From Erythrobacter aureus (GTDB lineage Bacteria; Pseudomonadota; Alphaproteobacteria; Sphingomonadales; Sphingomonadaceae), in the NCBI RefSeq assembly GCF_003355455.1, contig NZ_CP031357.1, positions 1,590,501 through 1,654,500 on the forward strand: 64,000 nucleotides of DNA, written 5' to 3'. A program made the position numbers and the translations under genes. Below are positions 26,209-34,970 of this stretch, piece by piece (the stretch's first letter is position 1; each line of letters begins with the position of its first letter). The notes beneath the pieces are model-generated. The model was not told where the DNA came from. It ran no database searches and saw nothing but the letters and a program-made list of their open reading frames with translations.

Positions 26209-26979
26209 TCACAATGCGTCTGGTGGGTCTAGCTGAATTGAACAACTGACCGACCTTTCCTCCTTCCGCGCCTTCTCGGCACATCGGTCCAATCTTTCGC
26301 GGTTCGCGTTCAGTGTGTTGTGCGTCACCATCAACTCCTCCCACGCCTCGGGATTCTGGGACCGGATCAATCGTATTCCGGCCTCAAGAATGGTCGGTTC
26401 GCCTACAGCCTTGCGAGCCATCCACTCGGGCCATTGCCAGCTTTCGGGCATGGCGCGGGCGATGGTGCCTGGGAGGATCGCCCAAAGGAGGATGCCAGCG
26501 AGCAGGCCTGCGCCTGCCATGTGCTGCAATTTGCGGTTCTGTGCTTCGATGGTGCGGGCGCGCCCTACCAGTGTGTGCATCTCGGCAGTTGCCTGACGGT
26601 GGAAGTTTTGGGCTTTCATGAGCTGGTCGCTGTCGTAACGACGCGAACCTTCGGAGGCGTGGGCGATCTGATCGGCAATCGTCTCGGGGGTGAGTTTTAT
26701 TGCTGGTTTGCCGCTGATGTCTGCCAGGTTTTCGGAGACCTGTGCCAACTGATCGGCCATCTGGCCGAGTGTCGCCGTGTAGTCCGGGATTACGATGTCG
26801 GCTCGCTCTCTGGCCATGTTCTGGACCGTATGGCGCACCATTGCCATTTCCCCTTCGAGACGGGCGAATGCTTCCGTTGCCGGATCGGCTTCTGTCACGA
26901 CCTCCGGTTTTGGTACCAACGCTGGCGGTTCCTCGACTTCGAGGTCCAGTTGCACTTCTTCGATGTGGTCGTCTTCCAT
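26209..26979 (-). CDS. DUF6118 family protein
   Basis: 256 residues from ATG 26979 (MEDDHIEEVQLDL), with AGGAGAACC upstream. An acidic N-terminus is followed by a long helical, probably coiled-coil part (residues about 40-140), one membrane helix (about residues 156-178, AGAGLLAGILLWAILPG) and a charged C-terminus. DUF6118 proteins regularly accompany TraA-like relaxases in alphaproteobacterial mobile elements, as here. The gene starts 10 bp after the relaxase stop. Role in transfer unknown. Confidence 0.82.
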   Translation of the reverse strand: MEDDHIEEVQLDLEVEEPPALVPKPEVVTEADPATEAFARLEGEMAMVRHTVQNMARERADIVIPDYTATLGQMADQLAQVSENLADISGKPAIKLTPETIADQIAHASEGSRRYDSDQLMKAQNFHRQATAEMHTLVGRARTIEAQNRKLQHMAGAGLLAGILLWAILPGTIARAMPESWQWPEWMARKAVGEPTILEAGIRLIRSQNPEAWEELMVTHNTLNANRERLDRCAEKARKEERSVSCSIQLDPPDAL

Positions 26980-26989
26980 GTCGGTTCTC

Positions 26990-29818
26990 CTAAATGCCCA
27001 TGTCGAAGGCGCGGGTGCGCTCGCGGGTGAGGGTTGCGGTGAGTTCATTGGCGATGCTGCGTTCGGGCTTTGGATCGACGCCGAGTTCGCGCGCCTTGCT
27101 GCGCAGCAGGCCTTCAACCTGCGGATCGCGTTCAAGCCCCTTCGCCAGCTCGGTCAGTTTGGCCGACACGCGGGCAGCGCCTGCGCGGTCGCCCTGTTGC
27201 TCAAGCTGATTGCGCGCCGTGCTGAGTCCTTGCCAGTCACTGACAAAGCGTTCAGTTCGCAACGCCGGATCGGTGCGCACGGCGGCCTCGTGCTGCATGG
27301 CGCGCATGGCCTCCTGGCTGCGCCCGCCAACGGCTTCTGCAATCAGCTCAGGACGCCGCTCCAGCGCTTTGTCGAGATCGGTGACGGCATGGGGGCGGAT
27401 CGCTTCGAGCGCCTTTCCTGCCTTCTCCAAGGCGTCCTTCTGGTGCGGGAGAATTGGCAAGCCCTGGGCCTTCATTGTGCCGATGTCGCCAAGCGCACGG
27501 GCGTAGCGCTCGACCGCGCGGCGCTGGTCGTTCTGTGTGTTCGACTGGACCGGGATTGGTTGGAGCTTACGGCCCTGCGGACGGAAGTTTCCGAAGATCG
27601 ATTTCGCCTTTTCCGGCACCTGCCGGACCAACTCCACGATACGCTCGCGGAAGCTAATGCCGCGCAGTTCGGCGAAGGCCTGCTCGGGCTTGTAATCACC
27701 CGCCATGTCCTTTCCGCGCTCGCGGCTGAGTGTGCGAACAAGTTTCGACTGGTCGGCAAAATCATCGCGGCCATGGTGCAGCGCCAGTCCTTCGCGATGG
27801 CGCGACATGGCGACATAGGCAGAATGGCTGTCCATCCCCGGTGTGGCGAGCACATGGACGCGGTCCACGGTCATGCCCTGCGCCTTGTGGATCGTAGCCG
27901 CATAGCCATGATCGATATGAGCGTAGTCCTTGGTGTCGAAGGCAACCTCGTGGCCATCGTCGGTGCGCACCGCCATGCTTTGCGTGCTGGCCATCGCGAC
28001 CGTGCCAAGTGTCCCGTTCTTGACCCCGAGCCCGCGCTCGTTGCGCAGGAAGATGATGCGGTCGCCTGATGCAAATTGCCGTTCGCCACGCGCTGCCTTG
28101 ATCGTGGCATCGGCTCCCAGCCCGCCCGCTGCACGCATCTTCTCGCGCGCCATCTGGTTCAGTTCGCGCACTTCATCATTGGTGTGGGTAAGGATAATCC
28201 GGCTGTCTTCGGGGCTGACTTGCCGTTCCCGATCCCAGCGCTCGATCAGAGCGGTGCGCGCGACCTCGCGCGTATCGGCGACATGGACCATGCCACGTTC
28301 CTTATAGGTCCGGATGGCTTCGCCCGGGCGGCCCGTTGCAAGTTGCCGCGTCGCATCCTGCTGCCATGCGGATAGCTGGCGGCGGACTTCGCTGATCTCG
28401 ACCCCGCCGTGGCGCTCGTGGATCGCCCGGAAGGCAGCACCTGCTTCGATGGCCTGGAGCTGTTGCTGATCGCCGACCAGGACAACCTTCGCCCCGACCT
28501 TCGCAGCATAGGAGAGTACGCGCTCCATCTGGCGGGTGCCGACCATGCCTGCTTCGTCGATGACGAGCACGTCGCGCGAAGTGAGTTGCTCGCGTCCTTT
28601 GCCCCATTGATGCTCAAGGCTGGCGATGGTGCGCGATGCGATGCCTGAGCCGTTCTCCAGACCTTCGGCGGCGATACCAGAGAGCGCCGCGCCGCGCACA
28701 TTGTAGCCCGCGCTTTCCCATGCCTCGCATGCCACGCCCAGCATCGCGCTCTTGCCGGTTCCGGCATATCCGACGACCACGGCAAGGCCAGTCTTTTTGG
28801 TGACGTGCTCGAAGGCGGATTTCTGCTCGCCGGAGAGGACCAGACCGCGCTTTGAAGCGTTCGCGAATGCGGCATTTCGCTGCACATCTTTAACGGCGTG
28901 ACCGTTGCGCTGCGCCATCGCGTCGGCAGCGCGGTGCAGGCGCTGCTCGGTCTCTATCATTGCCCGCGACGTGAAGCGGTCCTGCCCGCGTCCGTCTGTG
29001 CCCAACGCAATCAGGTCGCGGGAGCTGCGCACGGCATTGTAGGCGGCGTCAAACTGCTCCTTGCCGTCGCTGTGCCGGTGAACAAAGGCGGCAAGGTCGC
29101 GCCTGGTGAAGGTGGCCTGCTGGTGCGTGATCGCATCCAAGGCCAGCGAGGGATTGGCGATTATGCGCGCGCCATTGCGCTGGGCGATGGCGCGGTGTTC
29201 CTCAATCCGCTCTGCTTCGAGGCCGCGTCCGCCAATGCGTGAGGCTGCGGGTCCAATCTTGTCCTGCGGTTCGAGCGCAATGCCTTGCGCTTCCAGGCTG
29301 CGGTGATCGATCCGCGCGTCGATATCGCGTTCCGCCAGGGCGCGGTTCACATGATCGGCCCAGCGCTCGCGCCATTGTTCAATGAGCGCGGTCTTGTTCC
29401 AGTCGCGGACCTTTGCGCCAAAGCCATCCTTCGTGACCTCTCGCATGGTGAGCATGACATGCGCATGAGGCTTGGCCTTGCCGTCCTCGCCGATATCCCA
29501 ATGGACATTGAGATCGGCGATCATGCCTTTTTCGACAAATTCAGCTTTGGCGAACTCGCGCGCCAGCCTGATGTTGTCTTTCTTCGACAGCTCGCGGGGC
29601 AGGGCGAACTCGACCTCGCGGGCGAGCTGGGCATCCTTGCGCTTCTCGGCGGCCTCGACCGCGTTCCACAAGGTGGCCCGGTCGGCGAAGGTTACCACTA
29701 GCAGCTTGCATGACCTAGTGAGGCGGCGGCGCGCGCGCGACCAACGCGCTTGATGCCGGTCATTCAGGAAGCTGGCCCAGCGCCGTTGCGGATTCTTCCA
29801 AACGGGACGGAACCTCAT
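26990..29818 (-). CDS. Ti-type conjugative relaxase TraA, N-terminally truncated
   Basis: The 942-residue open frame matches MobQ-family TraA from about residue 44 onward: ADRATLWNAVEAAEKRKDA, the metal-binding motif KPHAHVMLTMRE, then a RecD-like helicase with Walker A GYAGTGKSAMLGVA, Walker B VLVIDEAGMVGT and the late motif GYAATIHKAQGMTVD. The first 40 or so residues are unrelated to the family. The usual MAIYHLSMK-type start with the nicking tyrosine is absent, and homology begins near 29690. The relaxase is therefore probably inactive, though its helicase part is intact. Confidence 0.88.
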   Translation of the reverse strand: MRFRPVWKNPQRRWASFLNDRHQARWSRARRRLTRSCKLLVVTFADRATLWNAVEAAEKRKDAQLAREVEFALPRELSKKDNIRLAREFAKAEFVEKGMIADLNVHWDIGEDGKAKPHAHVMLTMREVTKDGFGAKVRDWNKTALIEQWRERWADHVNRALAERDIDARIDHRSLEAQGIALEPQDKIGPAASRIGGRGLEAERIEEHRAIAQRNGARIIANPSLALDAITHQQATFTRRDLAAFVHRHSDGKEQFDAAYNAVRSSRDLIALGTDGRGQDRFTSRAMIETEQRLHRAADAMAQRNGHAVKDVQRNAAFANASKRGLVLSGEQKSAFEHVTKKTGLAVVVGYAGTGKSAMLGVACEAWESAGYNVRGAALSGIAAEGLENGSGIASRTIASLEHQWGKGREQLTSRDVLVIDEAGMVGTRQMERVLSYAAKVGAKVVLVGDQQQLQAIEAGAAFRAIHERHGGVEISEVRRQLSAWQQDATRQLATGRPGEAIRTYKERGMVHVADTREVARTALIERWDRERQVSPEDSRIILTHTNDEVRELNQMAREKMRAAGGLGADATIKAARGERQFASGDRIIFLRNERGLGVKNGTLGTVAMASTQSMAVRTDDGHEVAFDTKDYAHIDHGYAATIHKAQGMTVDRVHVLATPGMDSHSAYVAMSRHREGLALHHGRDDFADQSKLVRTLSRERGKDMAGDYKPEQAFAELRGISFRERIVELVRQVPEKAKSIFGNFRPQGRKLQPIPVQSNTQNDQRRAVERYARALGDIGTMKAQGLPILPHQKDALEKAGKALEAIRPHAVTDLDKALERRPELIAEAVGGRSQEAMRAMQHEAAVRTDPALRTERFVSDWQGLSTARNQLEQQGDRAGAARVSAKLTELAKGLERDPQVEGLLRSKARELGVDPKPERSIANELTATLTRERTRAFDMGI

Positions 29819-30290
29819 ACATGGTAAGTGCTAAGTGGTTATTCGGCCGGACCTTCCAGCCGATGAGGAGTCGAGAGGCGTGTGCCGTCCGCCTGATTTG
29901 CCAACAGGCAACACGGTGACCGCCTTGGCGGTCAGAGGTGCGGGCAGCCTGTTGCAAACCGAAGGGCATCGGCGGCGGTCAGCTAGAGACATGAAACGAA
30001 TGGCAGGAAAAGTCGGTCGAATATGAAATGCGTGTCTGTGAGGGACGCGGATAAACACTGAGGGATGCCACAAAGAAAAGCCCCGCCTGGGCATGGCGGG
30101 GCAGTAACAATCGGGACCAAGTCGCTAAACCATAAGGTGAGAGGCGGGTGGCTCTTCTGCGATGATTTGAAGATAGGCATCGAGAATCTGCACCCGAAAA
30201 TCATCACTCCGGCGACCTTCGAAGAAATGATAGAGGTTCTTCACCGAAAGCTGGTCAACGTGTAAACCGGCTTTGCCGTAGCCCTTGAAG
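29819..30290. other. Remnant region between relaxase and next gene
   Basis: About 470 bp without a convincing intact gene. It holds a minus-strand terminator (30072-30102). On both strands between about 30125 and 30310 there are short protein-like frames (plus strand ending at 30265; minus strand ending at 30125), of which at most one is real. This is likely debris of the mobile element, including whatever replaced the relaxase 5' end. Confidence 0.5.
30072..30102 (-). terminator. Rho-independent terminator (minus strand)
   Basis: Eight-base perfect arms (GCCCCGCC / GGCGGGGC) with a 7-base loop, followed on the minus strand by TTTTCTTT. It would end a minus-strand transcript from the right. 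The only candidate is the short frame ending at 30125, which suggests a lost or truncated gene there. Confidence 0.75.
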
Positions 30291-30581
30291 ATGCGCTTAT
30301 TGTTGGCAGCGAAGCGCTACGCGGAACAGATCGAACGCGGCATGTCCGACGATGAACTGTCGGAAGCCTTGAAAAAGTCTTTGGGGATTTTCGGCGGCAG
30401 TGGAGGTCCGGGACGTATTCACGTTACCCGACAGGGTTCCGGCCTCAAAATCTGGGCTAGCCACGAGATTCACAATCATGTGACCGCCAAGCCGATCTTC
30501 GAAGGCAAGGCAACCATCGAGATGGCGCGCTACATCTATAATATTGGCAATCCCGCCGATATGCAGCTTCCGCTTCTCTAG
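30291..30581 (+). CDS. Hypothetical small protein
   Basis: 96 residues from ATG 30291 (a TTG at 30285 is also in frame). The sequence is protein-like: a charged helix (ELSEALKKSLGIF), a Gly-rich turn (GGSGGPGRIHV) and a strand-rich C-terminus. No family is recognised. It lies directly upstream of the hipBA promoter region, with the first operator 23 bp after its stop. It may be a mobile-element accessory gene. Confidence 0.5.
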   Translation: MRLLLAAKRYAEQIERGMSDDELSEALKKSLGIFGGSGGPGRIHVTRQGSGLKIWASHEIHNHVTAKPIFEGKATIEMARYIYNIGNPADMQLPLL

Positions 30582-30603
30582 CGGAGGCTGGGGGCGTACA
30601 TTC

Positions 30604-30700
30604 ATACGGAATAGCGTATATTTCCTATTTATGCGGAAAACCGTATAAATCTACCTGATACGCTAAATCGTATATTGACAATTTATACGGTAAAGCGTAT
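30604..30700 (+). promoter_or_regulatory. Array of four HipB-type operators at 27-bp pitch
   Basis: Four 16-bp palindromic sites start at 30604, 30631, 30658 and 30685, so each begins exactly 27 bp after the last. They fit the consensus ATACGSNAANCGTAT with one extra base of freedom in the centre: ATACGGAATAGCGTAT, ATGCGGAAAACCGTAT, ATACGCTAAATCGTAT, ATACGGTAAAGCGTAT. The third abuts the -35 box and the fourth fills the spacer and -10 region of the hipB promoter, so occupancy would block transcription. HipB autorepression through several spaced operators is known for E. coli hipBA; the sequence here is different. Confidence 0.85.
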
Positions 30701-30703
30701 CAT
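30675..30703 (+). promoter_or_regulatory. Sigma-70 promoter of hipBA
   Basis: A consensus -35 TTGACA (30675-30680) and a -10 TATCAT (30698-30703) are separated by 17 bp, 21 bp before the hipB ATG. The promoter should be strong unless repressed by the overlapping operators. Confidence 0.85.
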
Positions 30704-30723
30704 ACTGCATGAAGGATTAAATC

Positions 30724-30972
30724 ATGCAGCAGCTTATCAGAACCTCAAAACCATTCGGAGCAGCCATCGCTCGTCAGCGCAAAGCCAAAGGCCTTACGCA
30801 ATCGAGTTTGGCATCAAAGGTGAACACCCGGCAAGCGACCATTTCCGACCTCGAGAATGGGAAGGGGGGAACGCGGCTCGATATCGTGTTTGCCATACTC
30901 GCGGCACTCGACCTCGACATCTGCTTGCAGTCGCGCAGCGCCGCTAAGACAAGAATGTCGGATATTTTCTGA
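30724..30972 (+). CDS. hipB: HipB-type antitoxin and autorepressor
   Basis: 82 residues forming an Xre-family HTH: FGAAIARQRKAKGLTQSSLA, then TRQATISDLENGKGGTRLDIVFAILAAL (cut for length), with a short C-terminal tail. HipB binds and sequesters the HipA kinase and represses the operon. It ends one base before the hipA ATG. The adjacent phased operators are its likely targets. Confidence 0.93.
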   Translation: MQQLIRTSKPFGAAIARQRKAKGLTQSSLASKVNTRQATISDLENGKGGTRLDIVFAILAALDLDICLQSRSAAKTRMSDIF

Positions 30973-30973
30973 C

Positions 30974-32281
30974 ATGCCGCGTCAGCCGACCCACCCACCG
31001 CTCAGCGTCTATCTGAACAACCGGCTCGTTGGCCGCCTTCGTCGGCAGGCCAATGGTGCAGTGGACTTCCAGTATGATGAGGGCTGGCTTGCCTGGGAGC
31101 ATGCCATGCCCGTTTCCAACTCGCTCCAGCTTCGCGAGGACCGTTATGTCGGCGCTCCGGTCATCGCCGTCTTCGATAACCTTCTCCCTGACAATCGCGA
31201 TATCAGAAGCCGCGTTGCAGAAAAGATGGGCGCTAAAGGCACCGATGCCTACAGCCTCCTATCTGCCGTAGGCCGGGATTGTGTCGGCGCACTCCAGTTC
31301 CTGCCGGACGGTGAAGAGCCTAGCGCTCTTGACGCAATTGAAGGTGAAGAGATTGCCGAGGCGGGGATCGCAGAGATACTCTCCAATCTGAAAGCCGCGC
31401 CATTGGGCCTAGAGCGAGAGCGCGATTTTCGCATCTCGATTGCCGGTGCTCAGGAGAAAACGGCCCTGACCCATTGGAAGGGGAAATGGCTGCTTCCTCA
31501 CGGCACGACGCCGACCACACACATATTCAAACCGCAGATCGGCGAACTGCCCAACGGTATCGATCTTAGCAACAGCGTCGAGAACGAATTTCTCTGCCTC
31601 GAAATCTGTCGCAACTTTGGCATCCCGACAACCGAGTGCGAGATACAGCACTTTGAAGGCAAACCTGCTCTCATCGTTCAGCGCTTTGACCGGGAAATCG
31701 ATGGCGACAGAATCCTGCGCCAGCCGCAGGAAGATATGTGCCAGGCAATGGGCGTTCCCCCCGATATCAAATACCAGTCCGATGGCGGACCTTCGATGTT
31801 CGATGTCCTTACCTTCCTGCGAGGGAGCGACACGCCAACTGAAGACCAAGCTAATTTTCTGAAAGCCAACATCCTGTTTTGGCTTCTTGGTGCGACTGAT
31901 GGCCACGCCAAAAACTTCAGTGTCGCAATGGGGCTGGGCGGCCGCTTTTCCCTCACACCGCTTTATGATGTTCTAAGCGCGGAGCCGAGTTTCGCGGACG
32001 GGAAAATCCCACAGGGCAAGTATCGTCTCGCTATGTCAGTAGGAAAGAACCGTCACTATCGGATCGACGAGATTATGCCGCGCCACTTCATGCAGACCGC
32101 CGACCGTGCCGGTTTTAGCGTTGACGATGCGCGTGCGCTATTTGAACAAATCAAAGCACAGGCAGAAGAGGTGTTACAGACAACCTTCGATAGCTTGCCA
32201 AACGAATTTCCGAGTGCGCTTGTAGACGGTCTCAGTGCAGGGTTCATCGACAGACTGCGCTTGCTTGAGCACCTCGACTAA
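30974..32281 (+). CDS. hipA: HipA-type serine/threonine kinase toxin
   Basis: 435 residues. ATG 30974 (MPRQPTHPPLSVYL) follows hipB by 1 bp. The N-subdomain 1 and Couple_hipA parts are intact, the P-loop region reads ISIAGAQEKTAL, and the catalytic loop TDGHAKN places Asp309 and Asn314, with the metal-binding Asp332 in LYDVLSAEP. By my count these fall at the same numbers as in E. coli HipA. HipA phosphorylates glutamyl-tRNA synthetase, causing growth arrest and persistence. The toxin looks active. Confidence 0.93.
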   Translation: MPRQPTHPPLSVYLNNRLVGRLRRQANGAVDFQYDEGWLAWEHAMPVSNSLQLREDRYVGAPVIAVFDNLLPDNRDIRSRVAEKMGAKGTDAYSLLSAVGRDCVGALQFLPDGEEPSALDAIEGEEIAEAGIAEILSNLKAAPLGLERERDFRISIAGAQEKTALTHWKGKWLLPHGTTPTTHIFKPQIGELPNGIDLSNSVENEFLCLEICRNFGIPTTECEIQHFEGKPALIVQRFDREIDGDRILRQPQEDMCQAMGVPPDIKYQSDGGPSMFDVLTFLRGSDTPTEDQANFLKANILFWLLGATDGHAKNFSVAMGLGGRFSLTPLYDVLSAEPSFADGKIPQGKYRLAMSVGKNRHYRIDEIMPRHFMQTADRAGFSVDDARALFEQIKAQAEEVLQTTFDSLPNEFPSALVDGLSAGFIDRLRLLEHLD

Positions 32282-32586
32282 GCGGAATCGCCGCATGTGA
32301 TTGGCGGCGATAAGTCAATTTGCCGATGTCTCCGAAATCGCCAAAGCCTGCCTCACTCGTTTCAATACTTGAAACTTATGTGAAACAGGCATTCCATATT
32401 TATCTAACTGAAACAGTAGGTTATTGCCTATATTTTCATTGTTCTTAAGTATCGTGAGAAACTGGAAGTAGGAGCGTTGCAAGCCATGTCGCGGAAATCC
32501 GCGACGGCTTGGCAAAGGGGTCTCAATTGCCGACCCCGTTTGCATTCCCCGGCTTATCGGAGCGCGAAGGGTATCGAACGCCATTC
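32282..32586. other. Non-coding stretch after hipA
   Basis: About 300 bp, more AT-rich than its surroundings. No gene is supported; a minus-strand frame here is a chance opening. A direct/inverted pair around 32490 (CGCGGAAATCCGCG) is a short stem-loop. Confidence 0.5.
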
Positions 32587-33108
32587 CTATTCTTGCTCTC
32601 CACTGTCCACCTTTCGCCTGGCGTTCTTCTTGAACTCCGCGTCACGTGCTTCAATGGCTTCCTGCGTGTCGTGGCAAGCGTCAGGAACTTCTTCCCAAAG
32701 GTTGAGCAGAATTTGATAGGTGACCAACGTATCCAAGTCCCAACGATCTCGAAGAATAGCTCCGTTTAGCTGGCAAAGCGCTTGCGCAGTCTTGTGGGCA
32801 GGTTCGAAGAAACCGACATTGCTTCGTCCCGCAAGCAAGACCTCATCCTGATCGACCAGACCGAGCCTGTAGTTCACGCCCTTGGACGAGGCATGTACAT
32901 TGTAGCTGGCAAACTTGTAATACGACCTCGCTGCAATCTGACCCACGGCATTTTCAAGGTCGATAAAGCGAACGCGCTTCTCTCCCAAATGCGGTGCAGC
33001 CCAACCGAACTCCGCGCCAAAACCATGTCCGTAATCTCGGTGACCGCGAAAAGCAGTCCCGATTTGTACAACCAGGTTGTCCGAAAATATGCGACGCAGC
33101 TTGAACAA
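32587..33108 (-). CDS. DUF5677-like protein, probably 5'-truncated
   Basis: 173 residues from a TTG start. The middle segment RSYYKFASYNVHASSKGVNYRLGL and the helical remainder resemble the C-terminal two thirds of DUF5677 proteins, which are usually over 230 residues. The expected N-terminal helices are missing and another minus-strand frame overlaps its 5' end, so this is probably a truncated gene. Function of the family is unknown. Confidence 0.55.
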   Translation of the reverse strand: MFKLRRIFSDNLVVQIGTAFRGHRDYGHGFGAEFGWAAPHLGEKRVRFIDLENAVGQIAARSYYKFASYNVHASSKGVNYRLGLVDQDEVLLAGRSNVGFFEPAHKTAQALCQLNGAILRDRWDLDTLVTYQILLNLWEEVPDACHDTQEAIEARDAEFKKNARRKVDSGEQE

Positions 33109-33292
33109 CTGAGGCCTTCAATCGAGATTCGTTGCGTCCTAGCGGGATTTTGATGTCCATCACCCAGAAGTCTTGAAGACTAAGATGGCCAACTGTCAGA
33201 TTGTAGACACCCGTCACTGAGGCAGAAGTTCCGTCCCACAAAAGAACCTCCGCGCCAACAAGTTGGTTTGGGTCGCGCGGCACCTCAAACAT
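32954..33292 (-). pseudogene. Hypothetical gene fragment overlapping the DUF5677-like gene
   Basis: The frame from ATG 33292 (MFEVPRDPNQLVGAEVLLW) is protein-like for about 65 residues (to near 33100), then runs on as a shadow of the neighbouring frame. It is either a small separate gene or the 5' part of the DUF5677-like gene after a frameshift. The two frames overlap by 155 bp. No family recognised. Confidence 0.35.
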
Positions 33293-33371
33293 CGGTTCCC
33301 GCTTCTTCCTGAACTTGTTGCGGCTTCCTGCCCGTTGAGCGTAGCGATACCGACATGGCACTCGCCCCTGG

Positions 33372-33610
33372 ATGGAGATCAGCCCGAAAGCTCCGCCAAC
33401 GCTGCTCGTGCATGCGATGGATGATCCCAGCAATGATCCACGTCACGCGATGGCATATACGATGGCGCTCGATAAAGTCGGGGTTCCGGTGGACCTGCGG
33501 ATTTTTGCCGAAGGCTGTCATGCATTTGGGTTGCGACCGGCTTCGGCCCCGTAACCAGACGATGGCCTGATCTCGCGGTGCAATGGCTGCGCGACCGAGG
33601 CATCCTTTGA
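33372..33610 (+). pseudogene. Alpha/beta hydrolase C-terminal remnant, frameshifted
   Basis: The reading MEISPKAPPTLLVHAMDDP, then DLRIFAEGCHAFGLRP, matches the C-terminal end of an acetyl-esterase-like alpha/beta hydrolase, with the acid-residue strand (LLVHAMDDP) and the catalytic-His loop (GCHAFGLR). The frame stops at 33554. The family-typical ending WPDLAVQWLRDRGIL continues in another frame to the stop at 33610. The nucleophile-containing N-terminal part is absent. This is a 5'-deleted, frameshifted remnant. Confidence 0.72.
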
Positions 33611-33685
33611 ATACCCCAGAATCAGGAATAGAGTGTCTGGCTTTGGGTTGATCGCCGAATGGCGGCTATGCGATATCAAGCCACG

Positions 33686-33710
33686 AAAAGCGGACCGACC
33701 GCTTCCGGCC
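33686..33710 (+). repeat. Degenerate 25-bp repeat, copy 1
   Basis: Aligns without gaps to 37361-37385 and 42337-42361 (pattern AAAAgCgGACcGtCcgCTTcCGGCC with a few mismatches per copy). It lies between the hydrolase remnant and the DUF1835 gene. Confidence 0.6.
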
Positions 33711-33923
33711 CAACTTCGGCCGAATCAGCATTCTGCGTAGCCGCATTTGAATCTGGATCGGAAGTGGACTGCCCTTTCCGTTCGTAGCACCGCGATACCA
33801 GACACTTTACAAGCTCACCTGAAACCCTGGTGGCTTTCGCCAACCCAGGTGCGTCCTCGACATCGCTTGTTGATGTATGGGGCGAAACGACTACCCCCGT
33901 CCTCTCCGGTTGCCTGGCTGGCT

Positions 33924-34748
33924 TTAGCCCGCCTTGATACTGCGCTCGGATTGGATAGTCCCGTCCACCGCGATCAAGGATCCGGACGTCAGCGCATCGT
34001 CGGGTTCCACAATGTCCAAATGGTGTCCCTCGATCAGCTTGCACAGGCGATACCAGACAATCCCGTCATCGACATTGTTGGCCTCACGCGAAAGGATTCC
34101 GAGTGTTTCCCCCACAAGCCGAGCGGCCGACAGCGACTTGTGATCGCGGAACGATGCCAAGATTGCACCATCCACAAGCGTCCATGGCACCGGAGCGATG
34201 GTGTCGCGCGCGACCCACCAGCGCAGCGGCAGATCGGCGTATCGTGTGGCGAAGGCCAGGTTGCCGACCATATGTCGCAACTGTCCGGCATCCGGGCTGA
34301 CAGCCGTTCCGACCAGCGGAGCAAGCTGCTGAGGTGCGATCTCGCCAACGCTCGTTACGTGAGAATCGTCGAAATGCGTATCGACATCTATCAGGCGCAG
34401 TTTTGCGATCGATTGGCTATCGCGGAGGACAACCGCTACGGCGCAAATATCGGGTGCCGAGCACGAAGAGTACCAAAGGGTCCGCTCCTGATCGGCCAGC
34501 GCGGCCTGCCAGAATTCGCGTATACACTTACGTGCCTCGCGCCCCATCCCCTCTTCCTCCCATGCCGCGATCGGGTTGGCCTGATCGATCATTTGCTGGA
34601 ATGCGAAAAAGTCGTCTCCGCACGGATCGGTGATCGGCCCGGCGTTCATCCGGTTCGGCAGACCGAAGACCACCGTGCCTTGAGGCAAGGCCTGCCGCAG
34701 GGAACCCGCAGCGGACATGGATAGGGCGAGGTGGATCACGACAGTCAC
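33924..34748 (-). CDS. DUF1835-like domain protein
   Basis: Up to 274 residues from GTG 34748 (a second GTG lies three codons later). The N-terminal segment ALSMSAAGSLRQALPQG with VVFGLPNRMNAGPI resembles the DUF1835 domain, and the C-terminal half has the helical look of the partner domain DUF3658. Mobile-element and stress associations are known for such proteins but no function. The gene stands alone in a gap-rich part of the island. Confidence 0.6.
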   Translation of the reverse strand: MTVVIHLALSMSAAGSLRQALPQGTVVFGLPNRMNAGPITDPCGDDFFAFQQMIDQANPIAAWEEEGMGREARKCIREFWQAALADQERTLWYSSCSAPDICAVAVVLRDSQSIAKLRLIDVDTHFDDSHVTSVGEIAPQQLAPLVGTAVSPDAGQLRHMVGNLAFATRYADLPLRWWVARDTIAPVPWTLVDGAILASFRDHKSLSAARLVGETLGILSREANNVDDGIVWYRLCKLIEGHHLDIVEPDDALTSGSLIAVDGTIQSERSIKAG

Positions 34749-34970
34749 AGCTCCAGTTCACGAGTGGGAATTCGGGGAACCCGATCACCGCAAAGCGGTA
34801 TCAAAAATGCGGCTGCCACAGCATGAACCATGCCCACTAGCGATCCAGAAAAATGCCAGACCAGCCTAACGGTTTATCGCAGTTAAGACACGGTTCACCG
34901 AGTCAACAGCAATGCATGAAACTTCAATTCAAGTCCGAGAACCAGACACTTACGAAAAGGGCCACGTAGA

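Noticed and set aside
30065..30265. 66-codon plus-strand frame after the relaxase
   Set aside because: It spans the minus-strand terminator and competes with a protein-like minus-strand frame; not supported enough to call a gene.
33747..34724. 325-codon plus-strand frame
   Set aside because: Antisense to the DUF1835-like gene, which has the recognisable N-terminus.
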